Numbered from the stretch's first letter, positions 45,770 through 55,919 are shown. The stretch: DNA of 64,000 bases from Mesorhizobium qingshengii (GCF_027563465.1 NZ_JAPFQA010000004.1:310001-374000); one strand, 5' to 3'. Numbers and translations: made by a program. Notes: generated from the letters alone by a model not told the origin.

Positions 45770-48238
45770 ATGCCGGCTTTCTCCCAAGGCCTGGAAAAGG
45801 CGCTTCACCAGGCGCTGACGCTCGCCAATGAGCGGCACCATGAATATGCAACCCTTGAACATCTGCTGCTCGCGCTCATCGATGACACCGAGGCGGCCGC
45901 CGTTATGCGCGCCTGCAATGTCGATCTCGACGAACTGAAGCACACGGTGCTCACCTATATCGACACCGAGCTCGACAATCTCGTCACCGGCTACGACGAG
46001 GACTCCAAGCCAACAGCCGGTTTCCAGCGCGTCATCCAGCGCGCGGTGATCCATGTGCAGTCGTCGGGCCGCGAGGAAGTGTCGGGCGCCAACGTGCTCG
46101 TCGCCATCTTCGCCGAGCGCGAGAGCCATGCCGCCTATTTCCTGCAGGAACAGCAGATGACCCGCTATGACGCGGTCAACTACATCTCGCACGGCATCGC
46201 CAAGCGTCCCGGTGCATCCGAGACGCGCTCGCCACGTGGCGCCGATGACGAACAGGGCGGCCAGAACGGCGCCGAGCCTCAAGAGGAAGGCGGCAAGAAA
46301 AAGCAGCAGCAGGACGCGCTGACCGCATATTGCGTCAACCTCAACAACAAGGCCAAGGCCGGCAAGATCGATCCGCTGATCGGCCGCGAGTTGGAGATCA
46401 ACCGCACCATCCAGGTGCTGTGCCGCCGTTCCAAGAACAACCCGCTCTATGTCGGTGATCCCGGCGTCGGCAAGACGGCGATCGCCGAGGGCCTCGCCAA
46501 GCGCATCGTCGAGGGCGATGTTCCCGAAGTGCTGCACAACGCCACCATCTTCGCGCTCGACATGGGCACGCTGTTGGCCGGCACGCGCTATCGCGGCGAT
46601 TTCGAGGAACGGCTGAAGCAGGTCGTCAAGGAACTCGAGGATTATCCAGGTGCCGTGCTGTTCATCGACGAGATCCATACGGTGATCGGGGCCGGGGCGA
46701 CATCGGGCGGTGCCATGGACGCATCCAACCTGTTGAAGCCGGCGCTGTCGTCGGGTGCGATCCGCTGCATCGGCTCGACCACCTACAAGGAGTTCCGCCA
46801 GTTCTTCGAGAAGGACCGCGCTTTGGTTCGGCGCTTCCAGAAGATCGACGTCAACGAGCCGACCATCGAGGACGCCATCGAGATCATGAAGGGTCTGAAG
46901 CCCTACTATGAGGAGTTCCACAAGGTGAAGTTCACCAACGAGGCGATCAAGGCCTCGGTGGAACTGTCGGCCCGCTATATCAACGACCGCAAGCTGCCGG
47001 ACAAGGCGATCGACGTGATCGACGAGACCGGCGCCTCGCAGATGCTGGTGCCCGAGGCGAAGCGCAAGAAGACCATCGGCATCAAGGAGATCGAAGCGAC
47101 GATCGCCACCATGGCCCGTATCCCGCCGAAGACGGTTTCGGCCGACGACGAGAAGGTGCTGCAGGGCCTCGACGTCGAGCTGAAGCGCGTCGTCTATGGT
47201 CAGGACACCGCGATCACCGCGCTGACCTCGGCCATCAAGCTGGCACGTGCCGGCCTGCGCGAGCCGGAAAAGCCGATCGGTTCCTACCTGTTCTCGGGGC
47301 CAACCGGCGTCGGCAAGACCGAAGTGGCCAAGCAATTGGCCGCCTCGCTCGGCGTCGAACTGATCCGCTTCGACATGTCGGAATACATGGAACGCCACAC
47401 CGTATCGCGGCTGATCGGCGCGCCTCCCGGCTATGTCGGCTTCGACCAGGGCGGTCTTCTGACCGATGGCGTCGACCAGCATCCGCACTGCGTGCTGTTG
47501 CTGGACGAAGTCGAGAAGGCGCATCCGGACCTGTTCAACATCCTGTTGCAGGTGATGGACCACGGCAAACTGACCGACCACAACGGCAAGCAGATCGACT
47601 TCCGCAATGTGATCCTGATCATGACCACCAATGCGGGTGCATCCGATGCGCAGCGCGCGGCGATCGGTTTCGGTTCGACCAAGCGCGAAGGCGACGATGT
47701 CGAGGCGATCAACCGGCTGTTCACGCCGGAGTTCCGCAACCGGCTCGATGCGATCATTCCGTTCGGCTCGCTGCCAGTGCCGGTCATCCATCAGGTGGTG
47801 CAGAAGTTCGTCATGCAGCTCGAGGCCCAGCTGTCGGAACGTGGCGTCACCTTCGACCTGTCCCCGGAGGCGATCGCCTGGCTGGCCGACAAGGGCTATG
47901 ACGAGCGCATGGGGGCGCGGCCGCTCGGCCGGGTCATCCAGGAGCACATCAAGAAGCCGCTGGCTGACGAGGTGCTGTTCGGCAAGCTGAAGAAGGGCGG
48001 CACGGTGCGCGTCACCGTCGAGAAGAAGGAAACCGGCGAGACCGGCCTGAAGCTCGAATCGCTCGCCGACGAGGCTCCGGTCAAGCCGAAGAAGGAAGAG
48101 CCTGAGGATGCTCCCAAGCCGCGCAAGGCCGTGGCGAAAAAGCCCGCGGCGAAGAAGCTGGTGATGCAGAAGCCGGAGCCCAAGGGCAAGGACGGCGGCA
48201 AGCGCAGCCTCGTGCCGCAACTGCCACGAAAGAACTGA
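45770..48238 (+). CDS. clpA: ATP-dependent Clp protease ATP-binding subunit ClpA
   Basis: 822 residues, against about 758 in E. coli. It contains the N-domain (1-150), a first AAA module with Walker [11 protein letters not shown] and arginine-rich end, and a second with [12 protein letters not shown] and Walker [14 protein letters not shown]. It unfolds substrates for ClpP. The extra length is a Lys/Pro/Glu-rich C-terminal tail of about 60 residues after residue 765. An acidic/Gln/Lys linker near 155-180 separates N-domain and AAA1. It is in an operon with clpS. Confidence 0.96.
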   Translation: MPAFSQGLEKALHQALTLANERHHEYATLEHLLLALIDDTEAAAVMRACNVDLDELKHTVLTYIDTELDNLVTGYDEDSKPTAGFQRVIQRAVIHVQSSGREEVSGANVLVAIFAERESHAAYFLQEQQMTRYDAVNYISHGIAKRPGASETRSPRGADDEQGGQNGAEPQEEGGKKKQQQDALTAYCVNLNNKAKAGKIDPLIGRELEINRTIQVLCRRSKNNPLYVGDPGVGKTAIAEGLAKRIVEGDVPEVLHNATIFALDMGTLLAGTRYRGDFEERLKQVVKELEDYPGAVLFIDEIHTVIGAGATSGGAMDASNLLKPALSSGAIRCIGSTTYKEFRQFFEKDRALVRRFQKIDVNEPTIEDAIEIMKGLKPYYEEFHKVKFTNEAIKASVELSARYINDRKLPDKAIDVIDETGASQMLVPEAKRKKTIGIKEIEATIATMARIPPKTVSADDEKVLQGLDVELKRVVYGQDTAITALTSAIKLARAGLREPEKPIGSYLFSGPTGVGKTEVAKQLAASLGVELIRFDMSEYMERHTVSRLIGAPPGYVGFDQGGLLTDGVDQHPHCVLLLDEVEKAHPDLFNILLQVMDHGKLTDHNGKQIDFRNVILIMTTNAGASDAQRAAIGFGSTKREGDDVEAINRLFTPEFRNRLDAIIPFGSLPVPVIHQVVQKFVMQLEAQLSERGVTFDLSPEAIAWLADKGYDERMGARPLGRVIQEHIKKPLADEVLFGKLKKGGTVRVTVEKKETGETGLKLESLADEAPVKPKKEEPEDAPKPRKAVAKKPAAKKLVMQKPEPKGKDGGKRSLVPQLPRKN

Positions 48239-48253
48239 CCCTGACGAAAGTCG

Positions 48254-48280
48254 AAAAAGCCCCGGAAACGGGGCTTTTTT
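48254..48280 (+). terminator. Intrinsic terminator of clpS-clpA operon
   Basis: AAAAAGCCCCG (48254-48264), loop GAAA, CGGGGCTTTTTT (48269-48280). An 11-bp perfect stem with a GNRA-type loop and T-run; also works in the other orientation because of the A-run. Confidence 0.92.
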
Positions 48281-48394
48281 CATTGGCTCAACGGGTGCAG
48301 GTGACCATTCAGATAGCCATCCTGAACGGTGCGCCACGATCGGAAAGTCGAGGATCGTCCAGGCCATTCAAAGCCGATGATCGAAGGCTGAACG

Positions 48395-48829
48395 TCACCG
48401 CACCGCCAGCGCTGCCCGTATCTTTTCGGCATTCCGCGCCAGCACTTCGGGCTTCTCCATCCCGCCCGTGTGCGGCTTCAGCGGGACGCCGTCGAAGCGC
48501 GGGATGACATGCACGTGAAGATGATAGACGGTCTGCCCCGAGGCCGGCTCATTGAACTGCAGGATGGTCACGCCATCGGCGCCGAAGGCTCCCTTCACCG
48601 CCAACGCCACTTTCTGGACGACCGTGAAAAGCGGACCGAATGTCGATGGATCGGCGTCGAGCAGGTTGCGCGACGGCGCCTTCGGCACCACGAGCGTATG
48701 GCCCGGCCCTTGCGGCATCACGTCCATGAACGCCACCACAGCCTCATCCTCGTAGACGCGGTGCGAAGGGATTTCGCCGCGCAGGATCTTGGCGAAGATG
48801 TTGTCGGTGTCATAGGCGGTTTCAGCCAT
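48395..48829 (-). CDS. HIT family protein
   Basis: 144 residues from ATG 48829. The histidine triad is in YHLHVHVIPRF (H-x-H-x-H-x-x), and the N-terminal DNIFAKILRGEIPSHRVYED and GHTLVVPKAP segments are those of the Hint branch. These are nucleoside phosphoramidases or dinucleotide hydrolases acting in the cytoplasm. It is transcribed convergently with clpA, sharing the terminator region. Confidence 0.92.
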   Translation of the reverse strand: MAETAYDTDNIFAKILRGEIPSHRVYEDEAVVAFMDVMPQGPGHTLVVPKAPSRNLLDADPSTFGPLFTVVQKVALAVKGAFGADGVTILQFNEPASGQTVYHLHVHVIPRFDGVPLKPHTGGMEKPEVLARNAEKIRAALAVR

Positions 48830-48892
48830 GGCGAACGCTCCGGATTGTGGTTCGCCCGGTGTAGCCGAAGCCTCCCGTGGGCGGCAAGGCAA

Positions 48893-49900
48893 TCAGGCGA
48901 GGTCGACCATGCCTGCATCGACAAGCGTGCGGTGGAAACGCCTTTTGCGCGGCGATGCGCTTTCGAAGTAAGGCGCGGCGCACTCGTTCAACAAGGCGGC
49001 TCGCGTGGCGAACACCGCATCGAGCGGCAGCCCGGCCGCCAGCAAGGTCAGCGTCGACAGGAAGGCCGAATCGAGCACCGGCGGAGCAGGGAGATCGTCC
49101 GGCAGTTCGCCGTTGATGGGCTCGATCGCGTAAAATGTCTCGCGCAAGGCCAGGTCGGAAGGCGGCAAGCCAGTAAGCGATGTGGTGAACGACGGCTGGT
49201 GGTCGCCATAGCGAATGATGATGGCCGGTTGGCCGTCCAGCAGGACTTCGAGCCGTTTGCGAAAGGACGCATAAGCCGCGACGCTCTCGGCCAACCGCAC
49301 GACATATTCGCCGTAAGATGCGACGCCGGTCGCGGCGACGGCTTCGCGGCGCAGTTCAGCATGCCGGTCGACCGGGAAAACGCGGCGGCGGTGGTCGCCA
49401 TGGTTCATGAGTGTCGTTATCGAGAGAAAGCAGGGCCTGCCGTCCGCCAAGCGGCGCGAAAGCTGATCGAGCCCATGGTCATAAAGTTGCCCGTCATGAT
49501 TTTCCCGCTTCCAGCGCTCGGCATCGAACGGGGGCGGCAAGGTTTCGGCATAGCTGACATCATCGAAGCCGATCGACTTGTAGAACCGGCCGCAACTGAC
49601 GAAGGAAGGCCGGTCGCAGCTGATATGCGACACGCTGTAGCCGATACCGGTCAGGACAGAGGGAAGCGCATGCCGCACGCGCCCGCTCAGAAGATGAAAG
49701 ACGAAGCGGCTGTCGTTCCCAAACGACAGCGAGGAGAGACCCGTCAGCACCGAAAATTCCGTCTGCAGGGTGCTGCCGCCAAAGACGTCGACATGCAGCG
49801 TTCCACAGAGGCTGTCCGGCGGCGTGAAGAACGGCTCGAATGCCTGATTGACGGGTATGCCGAGCCGTCGCGGGTCAAATGTCGATTCATGCATGATCAT
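48893..49900 (-). CDS. Sulfatase-like hydrolase/transferase, C-terminal half of a frameshifted gene
   Basis: 335 residues if read from the ATG at 49900. The sequence opens with HIVMIMHESTFDP (metal-binding segment of LTA-synthase-like sulfatases), GGSTLQTEFSVLTGL (the catalytic Thr/Ser region) and IIIRYGDHQPSF (late metal site). The periplasmic domain is complete, but the membrane part lies in another frame (49920-50567). Any product read from this start would be cytoplasmic and lack export, so the gene is probably inactive or rescued by frameshifting. Family members transfer phosphoglycerol or similar groups to envelope glycans. Confidence 0.75.
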   Translation of the reverse strand: MIMHESTFDPRRLGIPVNQAFEPFFTPPDSLCGTLHVDVFGGSTLQTEFSVLTGLSSLSFGNDSRFVFHLLSGRVRHALPSVLTGIGYSVSHISCDRPSFVSCGRFYKSIGFDDVSYAETLPPPFDAERWKRENHDGQLYDHGLDQLSRRLADGRPCFLSITTLMNHGDHRRRVFPVDRHAELRREAVAATGVASYGEYVVRLAESVAAYASFRKRLEVLLDGQPAIIIRYGDHQPSFTTSLTGLPPSDLALRETFYAIEPINGELPDDLPAPPVLDSAFLSTLTLLAAGLPLDAVFATRAALLNECAAPYFESASPRKRRFHRTLVDAGMVDLA

Positions 49901-49919
49901 GACGATATGCGGCGGTTTC

Positions 49920-50567
49920 TCATACGCCGACCGTCTTTGCCGGCACTGGCGGCAAGAGCGGCAGCGGGTCCGGATCGATGTCGACAAAGCCTGGCAGCCG
50001 CGATGGACCCGCGCCGAACCATGAGGCGACAAAGGCGGAGAGATGAACCCGGTCGTCGGTCAGGTGGTGGAAGCGAAATCGCTTCAACCCTCCACTCACC
50101 CAGAAAACGCATAGATATACGATTGCCGTCGCCCCGAACAACGCTAGTCGCTGTGGCAACGGCATTGCCGGCTCTGCAAACGTCAACGCCAGAACAACGA
50201 TCAGTGCGAGGATCGCGATCATGCCGGCCAGGGCGGGAATTGCCATGCGCGCGTGGTCGGCCAGAACAGTTCGAAAACTGCTTGCCGCGAGATGACAGAT
50301 ATCGCCGGCCAGGAAATTGAAACCGAGATGACGATATTTCAGTTTGGAAACGATGCCGATCGCCGCGGTCAACATCAACGCAGCCCACAAGGCGACGACG
50401 TTGCCTGGAAAAACGAGATGCGCGAGGCCAAAGAGAAGAAAGAAGGTTGCAAAGCCAAGGGGCCACGCCGAGCGCTTGCCTTCCAGCCAGGCAACCAGCA
50501 ACGAGGCGGCCACGAGTCCCGCCGCACCGAGCCATTGCCCGACACCCAGAGATCCCAAACCCTGCAT
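49920..50567 (-). CDS. Membrane N-terminal half of the frameshifted sulfatase-like gene
   Basis: 215 residues from ATG 50567, with GGGGGAAG just before it. Five hydrophobic segments are visible (about 8-28, 32-50, 55-75, 105-128, 138-158), then a periplasmic linker ending PLPLLPPVPAKTVGV and a stop at 49920-49922. In the sulfatase frame the sequence continues directly as EKPPHIVMIMHES, so removing one base around GGCGTATGAG restores one 550-residue open frame. This is the expected layout of LTA-synthase-type membrane sulfatases. Confidence 0.72.
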   Translation of the reverse strand: MQGLGSLGVGQWLGAAGLVAASLLVAWLEGKRSAWPLGFATFFLLFGLAHLVFPGNVVALWAALMLTAAIGIVSKLKYRHLGFNFLAGDICHLAASSFRTVLADHARMAIPALAGMIAILALIVVLALTFAEPAMPLPQRLALFGATAIVYLCVFWVSGGLKRFRFHHLTDDRVHLSAFVASWFGAGPSRLPGFVDIDPDPLPLLPPVPAKTVGV

Positions 50568-50665
50568 GCTTCCCCCGTGGGTGCCTGAGCACCCATGCCC
50601 CGAGCTTGGCTTAGCGGATTCCGGCTGGACGGTAAACAGCGGCGGCTGCCACGCCGAAAGGCCTG

Positions 50666-51880
50666 TTATTCCTCCAGGTCTTTGCGGAACGGGGTGTGCT
50701 CTCCCAGATATTCGCCCATCCGTTCCACCTCGCGCCGTTCGCGCTTGAGATAGTCGGCAACAGCGTTGCGCAGCCCGGGATGGGCGATGTAGTGCGCGGA
50801 ATGCATGGTCACCGGCTGGTAGCCGCGCGCCAGCTTGTGTTCGCCCTGCGCGCCCGCCTCGACCACCTTCAGCTTGCGCTCGATGGCGAAGTCGATCGCC
50901 TGATGGTAGCAGACCTCGAAATGCAGGAAGGGGTGGTCCTCGATGCAGCCCCAGTTGCGGCCATAGAGCGCGTCGGAGCCGATGAAATTTATGGCGCCGG
51001 CAACATAGCGCCCGTTGCGCCTGGCCATGACCAGCAGGATGTCGTCGGCCATGCGCTCGCCGATCAGCGAGAAGAACTGGCGGTTGAGATAGGGCCGGCC
51101 CCATTTGCGGCTGCCGGTGTCCATGTAGAAGGCGAAGAAGTCGTCCCAGGCCTTTTCGGTGAGGTCCTTGCCGGTCAGCCAGTCGATCGAGATGCCGTCG
51201 GCGAGCGCCTCGCGCCTTTCCTTCTTCATCGCCTTGCGCTTGCGCGAGGCGAGGGTGGCGAGGAAATCGTCGTAGGTTGAAAAGCCTTCGTTGAAGAAGT
51301 GGAACTGCTGGTCGGTGCGATGCAGGAAACCTGCCGCTTCCAGCACCTCCACGTCGCTCTCCTGCGCGAAGGTGACATGTGCGGAAGAGACGCCAAGCTT
51401 GTCGGTGACCGCCTTCAGTCCGGCAGCCAGCCCGGCCTTCACGGTGCCGATGTCCTCGCCCCTGGTGACCAGCAGGCGAGGGCCGGTGACCGGCGTGAAC
51501 GGCACCGAGCATTGCAGTTTGGGATAGTAGCGACCGCCGGCACGATCGAAGGCATCCGACCAGCCATGATCGAACACATATTCGCCCTGGCTGTGCGACT
51601 TGAGATAGCACGGGACCGCACCGAGCAGCCTGCCTTGCGCGTTCTCCAGCCTCAGGTGATGACCTTGCCAGCCGGTGCGCCGCACGGCGCAACCAGACTC
51701 TTCGAGTGCGCTCAGAAAAGCGAATGAAACAAGGGGGTTGTAGCCGTTTTCCGTGCCGCTGCGCGTGGTGCCGCCGAAGCTGTTCCACTCATCGCAGGTG
51801 AAAGCGCCGATGCCCGCGGCGACGCGGATCGAATAGTCCGCATTTGCTGTCTGCCCATCGCCGTCGTCGCCCTGATCCAT
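50666..51880 (-). CDS. COG3146/DUF482 acyltransferase-like protein
   Basis: 404 residues. Two GNAT-like folds in tandem are suggested, with the family segments YNPLVSFAFLSALEESGC, HHLRLENAQGRLLGAVPCYLKSHS and RNWGCIEDHPFLHFEVCYHQ, plus a basic ASRKRKAMKKERRE stretch resembling FemX-type proteins. The family is annotated as peptidogalycan biosynthesis-like, but substrate is unknown. It starts at ATG 51880, 57 bases downstream of the glycerophosphodiesterase gene on the same strand. Confidence 0.85.
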   Translation of the reverse strand: MDQGDDGDGQTANADYSIRVAAGIGAFTCDEWNSFGGTTRSGTENGYNPLVSFAFLSALEESGCAVRRTGWQGHHLRLENAQGRLLGAVPCYLKSHSQGEYVFDHGWSDAFDRAGGRYYPKLQCSVPFTPVTGPRLLVTRGEDIGTVKAGLAAGLKAVTDKLGVSSAHVTFAQESDVEVLEAAGFLHRTDQQFHFFNEGFSTYDDFLATLASRKRKAMKKERREALADGISIDWLTGKDLTEKAWDDFFAFYMDTGSRKWGRPYLNRQFFSLIGERMADDILLVMARRNGRYVAGAINFIGSDALYGRNWGCIEDHPFLHFEVCYHQAIDFAIERKLKVVEAGAQGEHKLARGYQPVTMHSAHYIAHPGLRNAVADYLKRERREVERMGEYLGEHTPFRKDLEE

Positions 51881-51937
51881 GAGGCTTATTTAAGCTCCGT
51901 CCGGCTTGGTACAAGTCACGTTTCAGGCAACCCGACC

Positions 51938-52666
51938 TCAGGCCGCATTGACAAGATCGGGCTCGAATCCTTCGAACGTCATCTGGTCGGCGTATTTGAA
52001 GGTCAGGTCGACAGCCGGCTGGTCGTGCACGGTCCAGGTGATCACTGGCATGCCGAGCTTTTCACGCACAAAGCTGACGAACCGGTTCGGCAGATCACCG
52101 GCGGCGTAGGAAGTGAAGGCGATCTCGTGCGCCAGCATGGCGAAATGTGCCTCGATCAGCTGGTTTTCCTTGCCATAGGCGGTCAATCCGGCCGGAATGC
52201 CCGGCGCGTGTTTGGAAAAATCGCGGATCAGCCAGTGATCGAACGACATGATCGCCGCTTTACCCTTGTAGCGCTTCAGGATCTTGCCGACACGCGCCAC
52301 GAGGCCCTCGTCGCGGCCGGGAACCCCTTTCAACTCCACCACCATCGGTACGCGGCCATCGACCAGGTCGAGCGCTTCCCGCAGCGTCGGCACATGGTCA
52401 GCCGTGCCACCGACTTTCAGCGCACCCATCTCAGCCGCGGTGCGCTGCCAGACGAAGCCGTCCTGTCCGGTCAGCCTTTGCAGGTCGCCATCATGGATGA
52501 TGACGGGAACGCCGTCAGACGACAGATGCACGTCGCATTCGATGGCATAGCCGCGCTCGGCCGCCGCAGCGAAAGCGGAAAGCGTGTTTTCCCATCGCGT
52601 CTTGTTCATGTCGTGGAAGCCGCGATGGGCGACGGGCCGGGCGGTCAGCCAGGATAGGTCGGTCAT
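51938..52666 (-). CDS. Glycerophosphodiester phosphodiesterase
   Basis: 242 residues from ATG 52666, preceded by AGGAG; an ATG at 52684 overlaps the RidA stop but is less well placed. The GDPD signatures are present: VAHRGF, WENTLSAFAAAAERGYAIECDVH, SDGVPVIIHDGDLQRLTG and MVVELKG. The enzyme cleaves glycerophosphodiesters to glycerol-3-phosphate and an alcohol. There is no signal peptide. It is probably co-transcribed with the RidA gene. Confidence 0.92.
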   Translation of the reverse strand: MTDLSWLTARPVAHRGFHDMNKTRWENTLSAFAAAAERGYAIECDVHLSSDGVPVIIHDGDLQRLTGQDGFVWQRTAAEMGALKVGGTADHVPTLREALDLVDGRVPMVVELKGVPGRDEGLVARVGKILKRYKGKAAIMSFDHWLIRDFSKHAPGIPAGLTAYGKENQLIEAHFAMLAHEIAFTSYAAGDLPNRFVSFVREKLGMPVITWTVHDQPAVDLTFKYADQMTFEGFEPDLVNAA

Positions 52667-52680
52667 GGTTGTCTCCTGGC

Positions 52681-53145
52681 TCATTCGACTTCGAAGATCG
52701 CTTCGATCTCCACTGCGGCATTAAGCGGCAGGGACGCCGTGCCGACGGCGGAGCGGGCATGCTTGCCGCGCTCGCCGAGTGCCGCGACCAGGAAATCGGA
52801 GGCGCCGTTGGCGACCAGATGCTGTTCGACAAAATCCGGCGTGGAGGCGACGAAGACGGTGATCTTCACCAGGCGGCGGATTTTCTCGAGGTCGCCGAGT
52901 GCGGCCTTGGCCTGCGCCAGGATGTTGATCGCGCAGTACTTTGCCGCGTCCTTGCCGGCCGCGGTGTCGGCATCCCGGCCAAGCGGGCCGCTCGCCTGCA
53001 GCTTGCCGTCCTTGAGCGGCAACTGTCCGGCGGTGAACAGCAGGTTGCCGGTTCTGCAATAGGGCACGTAGTTGGCGGCGGGCGCGGCGGCGACAGGAAG
53101 TGTCACGCCCAGATCGCTTAGCCGCTTTTCGATTGTCTCACTCAT
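52681..53145 (-). CDS. RidA family protein
   Basis: 154 residues. The YjgF/YER057c/UK114 pattern is seen in NLLFTAGQLPLKDGK, the NILAQAKAALGDLEKIRRLVKITVFV helix-strand and LPLNAAVEIEAIFEVE, though the active-site Arg of RidA proper (in a GSxxSARSAV-like loop) reads HARSAVGTASLP, which retains it. RidA proteins hydrolyse reactive enamines and imines; longer members of about 150 residues may have other substrates. It precedes the glycerophosphodiesterase gene. Confidence 0.9.
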   Translation of the reverse strand: MSETIEKRLSDLGVTLPVAAAPAANYVPYCRTGNLLFTAGQLPLKDGKLQASGPLGRDADTAAGKDAAKYCAINILAQAKAALGDLEKIRRLVKITVFVASTPDFVEQHLVANGASDFLVAALGERGKHARSAVGTASLPLNAAVEIEAIFEVE

Positions 53146-53283
53146 TGGTTTTCCCTATTGCTGGAAGGCGCCGCGCTGGCCGGGCCGAAATTGCTATTTT
53201 TGCCTCGCTTCCGCCACGACTTTTTTTAAGCTGGACCATCTTTCCCTGCGGCCTGCCACCAGCCGCGACGATCGGAGCACCTC

Positions 53284-54111
53284 ATGCGCGCAATGCGCTT
53301 TGCATTTCCTGCCGTTCTGTTATCGGCGGTCTTCTCGATGGGCCCTGCTTTTGCCGTGCCGGCACTGCAAGCGCATCGCGCTGTTTACGACCTCACGCTC
53401 GACAAGGCTTCCGATCGCTCTGGGATAACAGGCATATCCGGCCGCATGGTCTATGAGTTCAACGGCTCGGCTTGCGAAGGCTATACGGTGAAATTCCGCT
53501 TCGTCACCCAGATCGTCACCGCCGACAACACGAGGCTGACGGACCAGCAGACGACCACTTTCGAAGATGCGGAAGGCAAGACATTCTCGTTCGTGACGAA
53601 ATCCTTCGTCGACCAGAACCTCGACAAGGAGGTCAAGGGCATCGCGACGAAAGAGACAAAGGGGCTCAAGGTCGATATCGACAAGCCCGAAAAGAACAGC
53701 CTCGAGCTGGCCGCGACCCAGTTTCCGACGCAGCATCTGGTCGAGCTGATCGGCAAGGCCGAGAAGGGCGAGAGCTTCTATGAAACCAACCTGTTCGACG
53801 GCTCCGAGGACGCCAACAAGGTGATGACCACCACTGTCGTGGTCGGCAAGAAAACCGATGCCGACAAGACCGACCCGGAGGCGCCGGCGCTGGCGAAGCT
53901 CGCCACCGACAAATACTGGCCGGTCGAGATCGCCTATTTCGACGGTACCGACAAGTCAGGCGAAGAGGTGCCCGAATACCGGATCAGCTTCAAGCTGCAT
54001 GAGAACGGCATCACCCGCGACCTCGTCATGGACTATGGCGACTTCTCGATGACGGGAAAGCTGGTCAATCTTTCATTGTTCGACCAGTCGAAAGCCTGCC
54101 CCACGAAATAG
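53284..54111 (+). CDS. eipB: Cell envelope integrity protein EipB (DUF1849)
   Basis: 275 residues. Signal peptide MRAMRFAFPAVLLSAVFSMG plus PAFA, then a beta-rich periplasmic protein with two Cys residues, one in NGSACEGY and one in SKACPTK at the end, which in Brucella EipB form a disulfide across the beta-spiral. The motif HRAVYDLTLDKASDRSG is typical. EipB maintains outer envelope integrity and is essential or near-essential in Brucella. GGAG lies six bases before ATG 53284. Confidence 0.9.
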   Translation: MRAMRFAFPAVLLSAVFSMGPAFAVPALQAHRAVYDLTLDKASDRSGITGISGRMVYEFNGSACEGYTVKFRFVTQIVTADNTRLTDQQTTTFEDAEGKTFSFVTKSFVDQNLDKEVKGIATKETKGLKVDIDKPEKNSLELAATQFPTQHLVELIGKAEKGESFYETNLFDGSEDANKVMTTTVVVGKKTDADKTDPEAPALAKLATDKYWPVEIAYFDGTDKSGEEVPEYRISFKLHENGITRDLVMDYGDFSMTGKLVNLSLFDQSKACPTK

Positions 54112-54222
54112 TGCCGTGGCTGACGCTTTTGACTAACCTCGACACGGCGCCCGCGCGGTCAAGGACTTGAACGCGCCGCAATTGCTTCTCACCTTCTCTC
54201 TCGGATTTTGCGGGGGAGCAGC

Positions 54223-55521
54223 TTGAGCAGGATCGATGTTTTCGTGGCGCCAAGGCCCAACCCGGCGCTGATCAACATCATGACGTCGGTCAACCGGATC
54301 GTCATGCTGCGGGGTGTCCCGGGCCTTCGCGATATCTTGCCGTTCAACCGCCTGGCCGGGTTGCGCGGCGTCGCCAACATCCGTCACATCGATTTTCCCG
54401 ATGCCGACCTTCAGCGGCTGCGGGCCAGTTGCGGTACAGGCAAGGCCACCTTCATCACGCCCAATCATCCCGAGTTCTTCACCGACTGGATGATCGACAA
54501 GGAGATCGTGTCGCAGGTCAGCCCGCTCACGGCCTCCTGGGCGACGAACGGTGTCGTCAACGGTCTCGGCCGGCTGATGCAGAAATTCTGGCTGGCCAAC
54601 AACCTGATCGCCCAGATACCCGGCAACAGCGCTGCCGCCAGGGAGCACTCGGTGGCCTGGGCCGTGAAAGGACATGGCGTGCTCCTGCACCCCGAAGGCG
54701 GCGTCGGCTGGCACGGCAATGTCGTTGCGCCATTGCTGCCGGGCGCCGTGGAAATGGGGCTCGAAGCTCTCAGGCAGGGGCGGGCGGCTGATCCGAATTT
54801 CAAGGTCTGGATCGCGCCGGTGGTCTGGAAACTCGCCTTCACCGGGAATGTGGAGCGGGCGCTGGCAAAGGAGTGCGCCTATGTCGAGCGAAATCTGAAA
54901 ATCGAGCGCAACCCCACCGACACGCTGCCGCAGCGCATCCATCAAATCTATTCGATGCTGCTGGCCCGCGATGAGGCCGCCTGGGCCATGCCATCCGACG
55001 AAAGCGCACCCTATGCCGAGCGCCAGCAGGTGTTGCTGCTCGCGCTGGGCCGCCGGCTTGGTGAAGCCATCTCATTCGACGCTGCCGACGCCCCCATCGC
55101 CGAGCTTCTGCGGCGGTCGCGCCGCTGGCAGCGCGAGAACGCCGGCGATGTCGAACGTCAGAAGCGGGTCCGCGCGCTCGCCGACACGATCCAGAGATTG
55201 CAACGTGTCGGGTCCTGGGCGTCGGCCAATCCGAGCATCACGCAGGAGGAGATCGCCGAACATCTGAAACGGATTCGCAACGACTATTGCAGGAGCGGAC
55301 TGCGCGACACGATGAACCGGTTCATTCCGCAGCCGGTCGGGCCGCGTTGCGCCCATATCCGGGTGCCCGATCCACTTGGTCTGCATGCCTATGCCGGCTC
55401 GGTCGAGGATGCGGTTGCCGAGTTGCACCGGCGTATGCAGGAAACAGTGACCGGCACGGTGGTGGAAGTCGAGGCCGGTCGCGGCTTCATTTTCCATCCG
55501 AATCCCTTCTATCATCGCTAG
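54223..55521 (+). CDS. PlsC-like lysophospholipid acyltransferase family protein
   Basis: 432 residues from TTG 54223, preceded by GGGGAG. The acyltransferase motif H-x4-D appears as NHPEFFTDW, and a later LLHPEGGVGWHGNVVAPLLPG fits the EGT/R-type substrate motif. No strong transmembrane segment is seen, unlike PlsC itself. A long helical C-terminal part (about 230-430) is family-specific. Acyl transfer to a lipid acceptor is likely, but the substrate is unknown. Confidence 0.75.
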   Translation: MSRIDVFVAPRPNPALINIMTSVNRIVMLRGVPGLRDILPFNRLAGLRGVANIRHIDFPDADLQRLRASCGTGKATFITPNHPEFFTDWMIDKEIVSQVSPLTASWATNGVVNGLGRLMQKFWLANNLIAQIPGNSAAAREHSVAWAVKGHGVLLHPEGGVGWHGNVVAPLLPGAVEMGLEALRQGRAADPNFKVWIAPVVWKLAFTGNVERALAKECAYVERNLKIERNPTDTLPQRIHQIYSMLLARDEAAWAMPSDESAPYAERQQVLLLALGRRLGEAISFDAADAPIAELLRRSRRWQRENAGDVERQKRVRALADTIQRLQRVGSWASANPSITQEEIAEHLKRIRNDYCRSGLRDTMNRFIPQPVGPRCAHIRVPDPLGLHAYAGSVEDAVAELHRRMQETVTGTVVEVEAGRGFIFHPNPFYHR

Positions 55522-55564
55522 GCGGGTTCCGACCGGCGCGAACTGAAGGAATGCGGCGAGCCTC

Positions 55565-55843
55565 ATGGCGGTCTATGTCGACGCGGCGATCTGGAAATGG
55601 GTTGGTCATCGCTGGTGCCATCTGCTCGCCGACGACACCGACGAGTTGCATCGCTTCGCCGCGGAGCTTGGCATCAAGCGCTCATCCTACCAGGGACCAC
55701 CCAAGACATCGGCGCCGCACTATGACATAACCGGCTTCGAGCGCGACCGCGCGGTGCGGCTCGGCGCCATCGAATGCAGCCGCGAGGAGATCGTCGCGAT
55801 CTTCAGGCGGGTGAGGGTGCCGAACGGCAAGGTAAAGCGCTGA
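55565..55843 (+). CDS. DUF4031 family protein
   Basis: 92 residues with the full family pattern: [41 protein letters not shown] and [17 protein letters not shown]. Small cytoplasmic protein of unknown function found in many bacteria. It starts 44 bases after the acyltransferase stop and is likely co-transcribed with it. Confidence 0.88.
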   Translation: MAVYVDAAIWKWVGHRWCHLLADDTDELHRFAAELGIKRSSYQGPPKTSAPHYDITGFERDRAVRLGAIECSREEIVAIFRRVRVPNGKVKR

Positions 55844-55890
55844 CGGCAGGGCGCGCATCGTCGCACGCCGGACCACAGAAGCCACACGAC

Positions 55891-55919
55891 TTGCGTTTGT
55901 CGCGCATCCCCTCTATATG
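55891..55919 (+). promoter_or_regulatory. Putative rpsB promoter
   Basis: TTGCGT (55891-55896) and TATATG (55914-55919) with a 17-base spacer precede rpsB by about 130 bases. The long untranslated leader is in keeping with autogenous control of ribosomal protein S2 synthesis. Confidence 0.5.

Noticed and set aside
45245..48367. 1040-codon minus-strand frame opposite clpA
   Set aside because: It mirrors the codon structure of clpA on the other strand, with His/Arg/Leu-rich low-quality protein and no recognisable domain.
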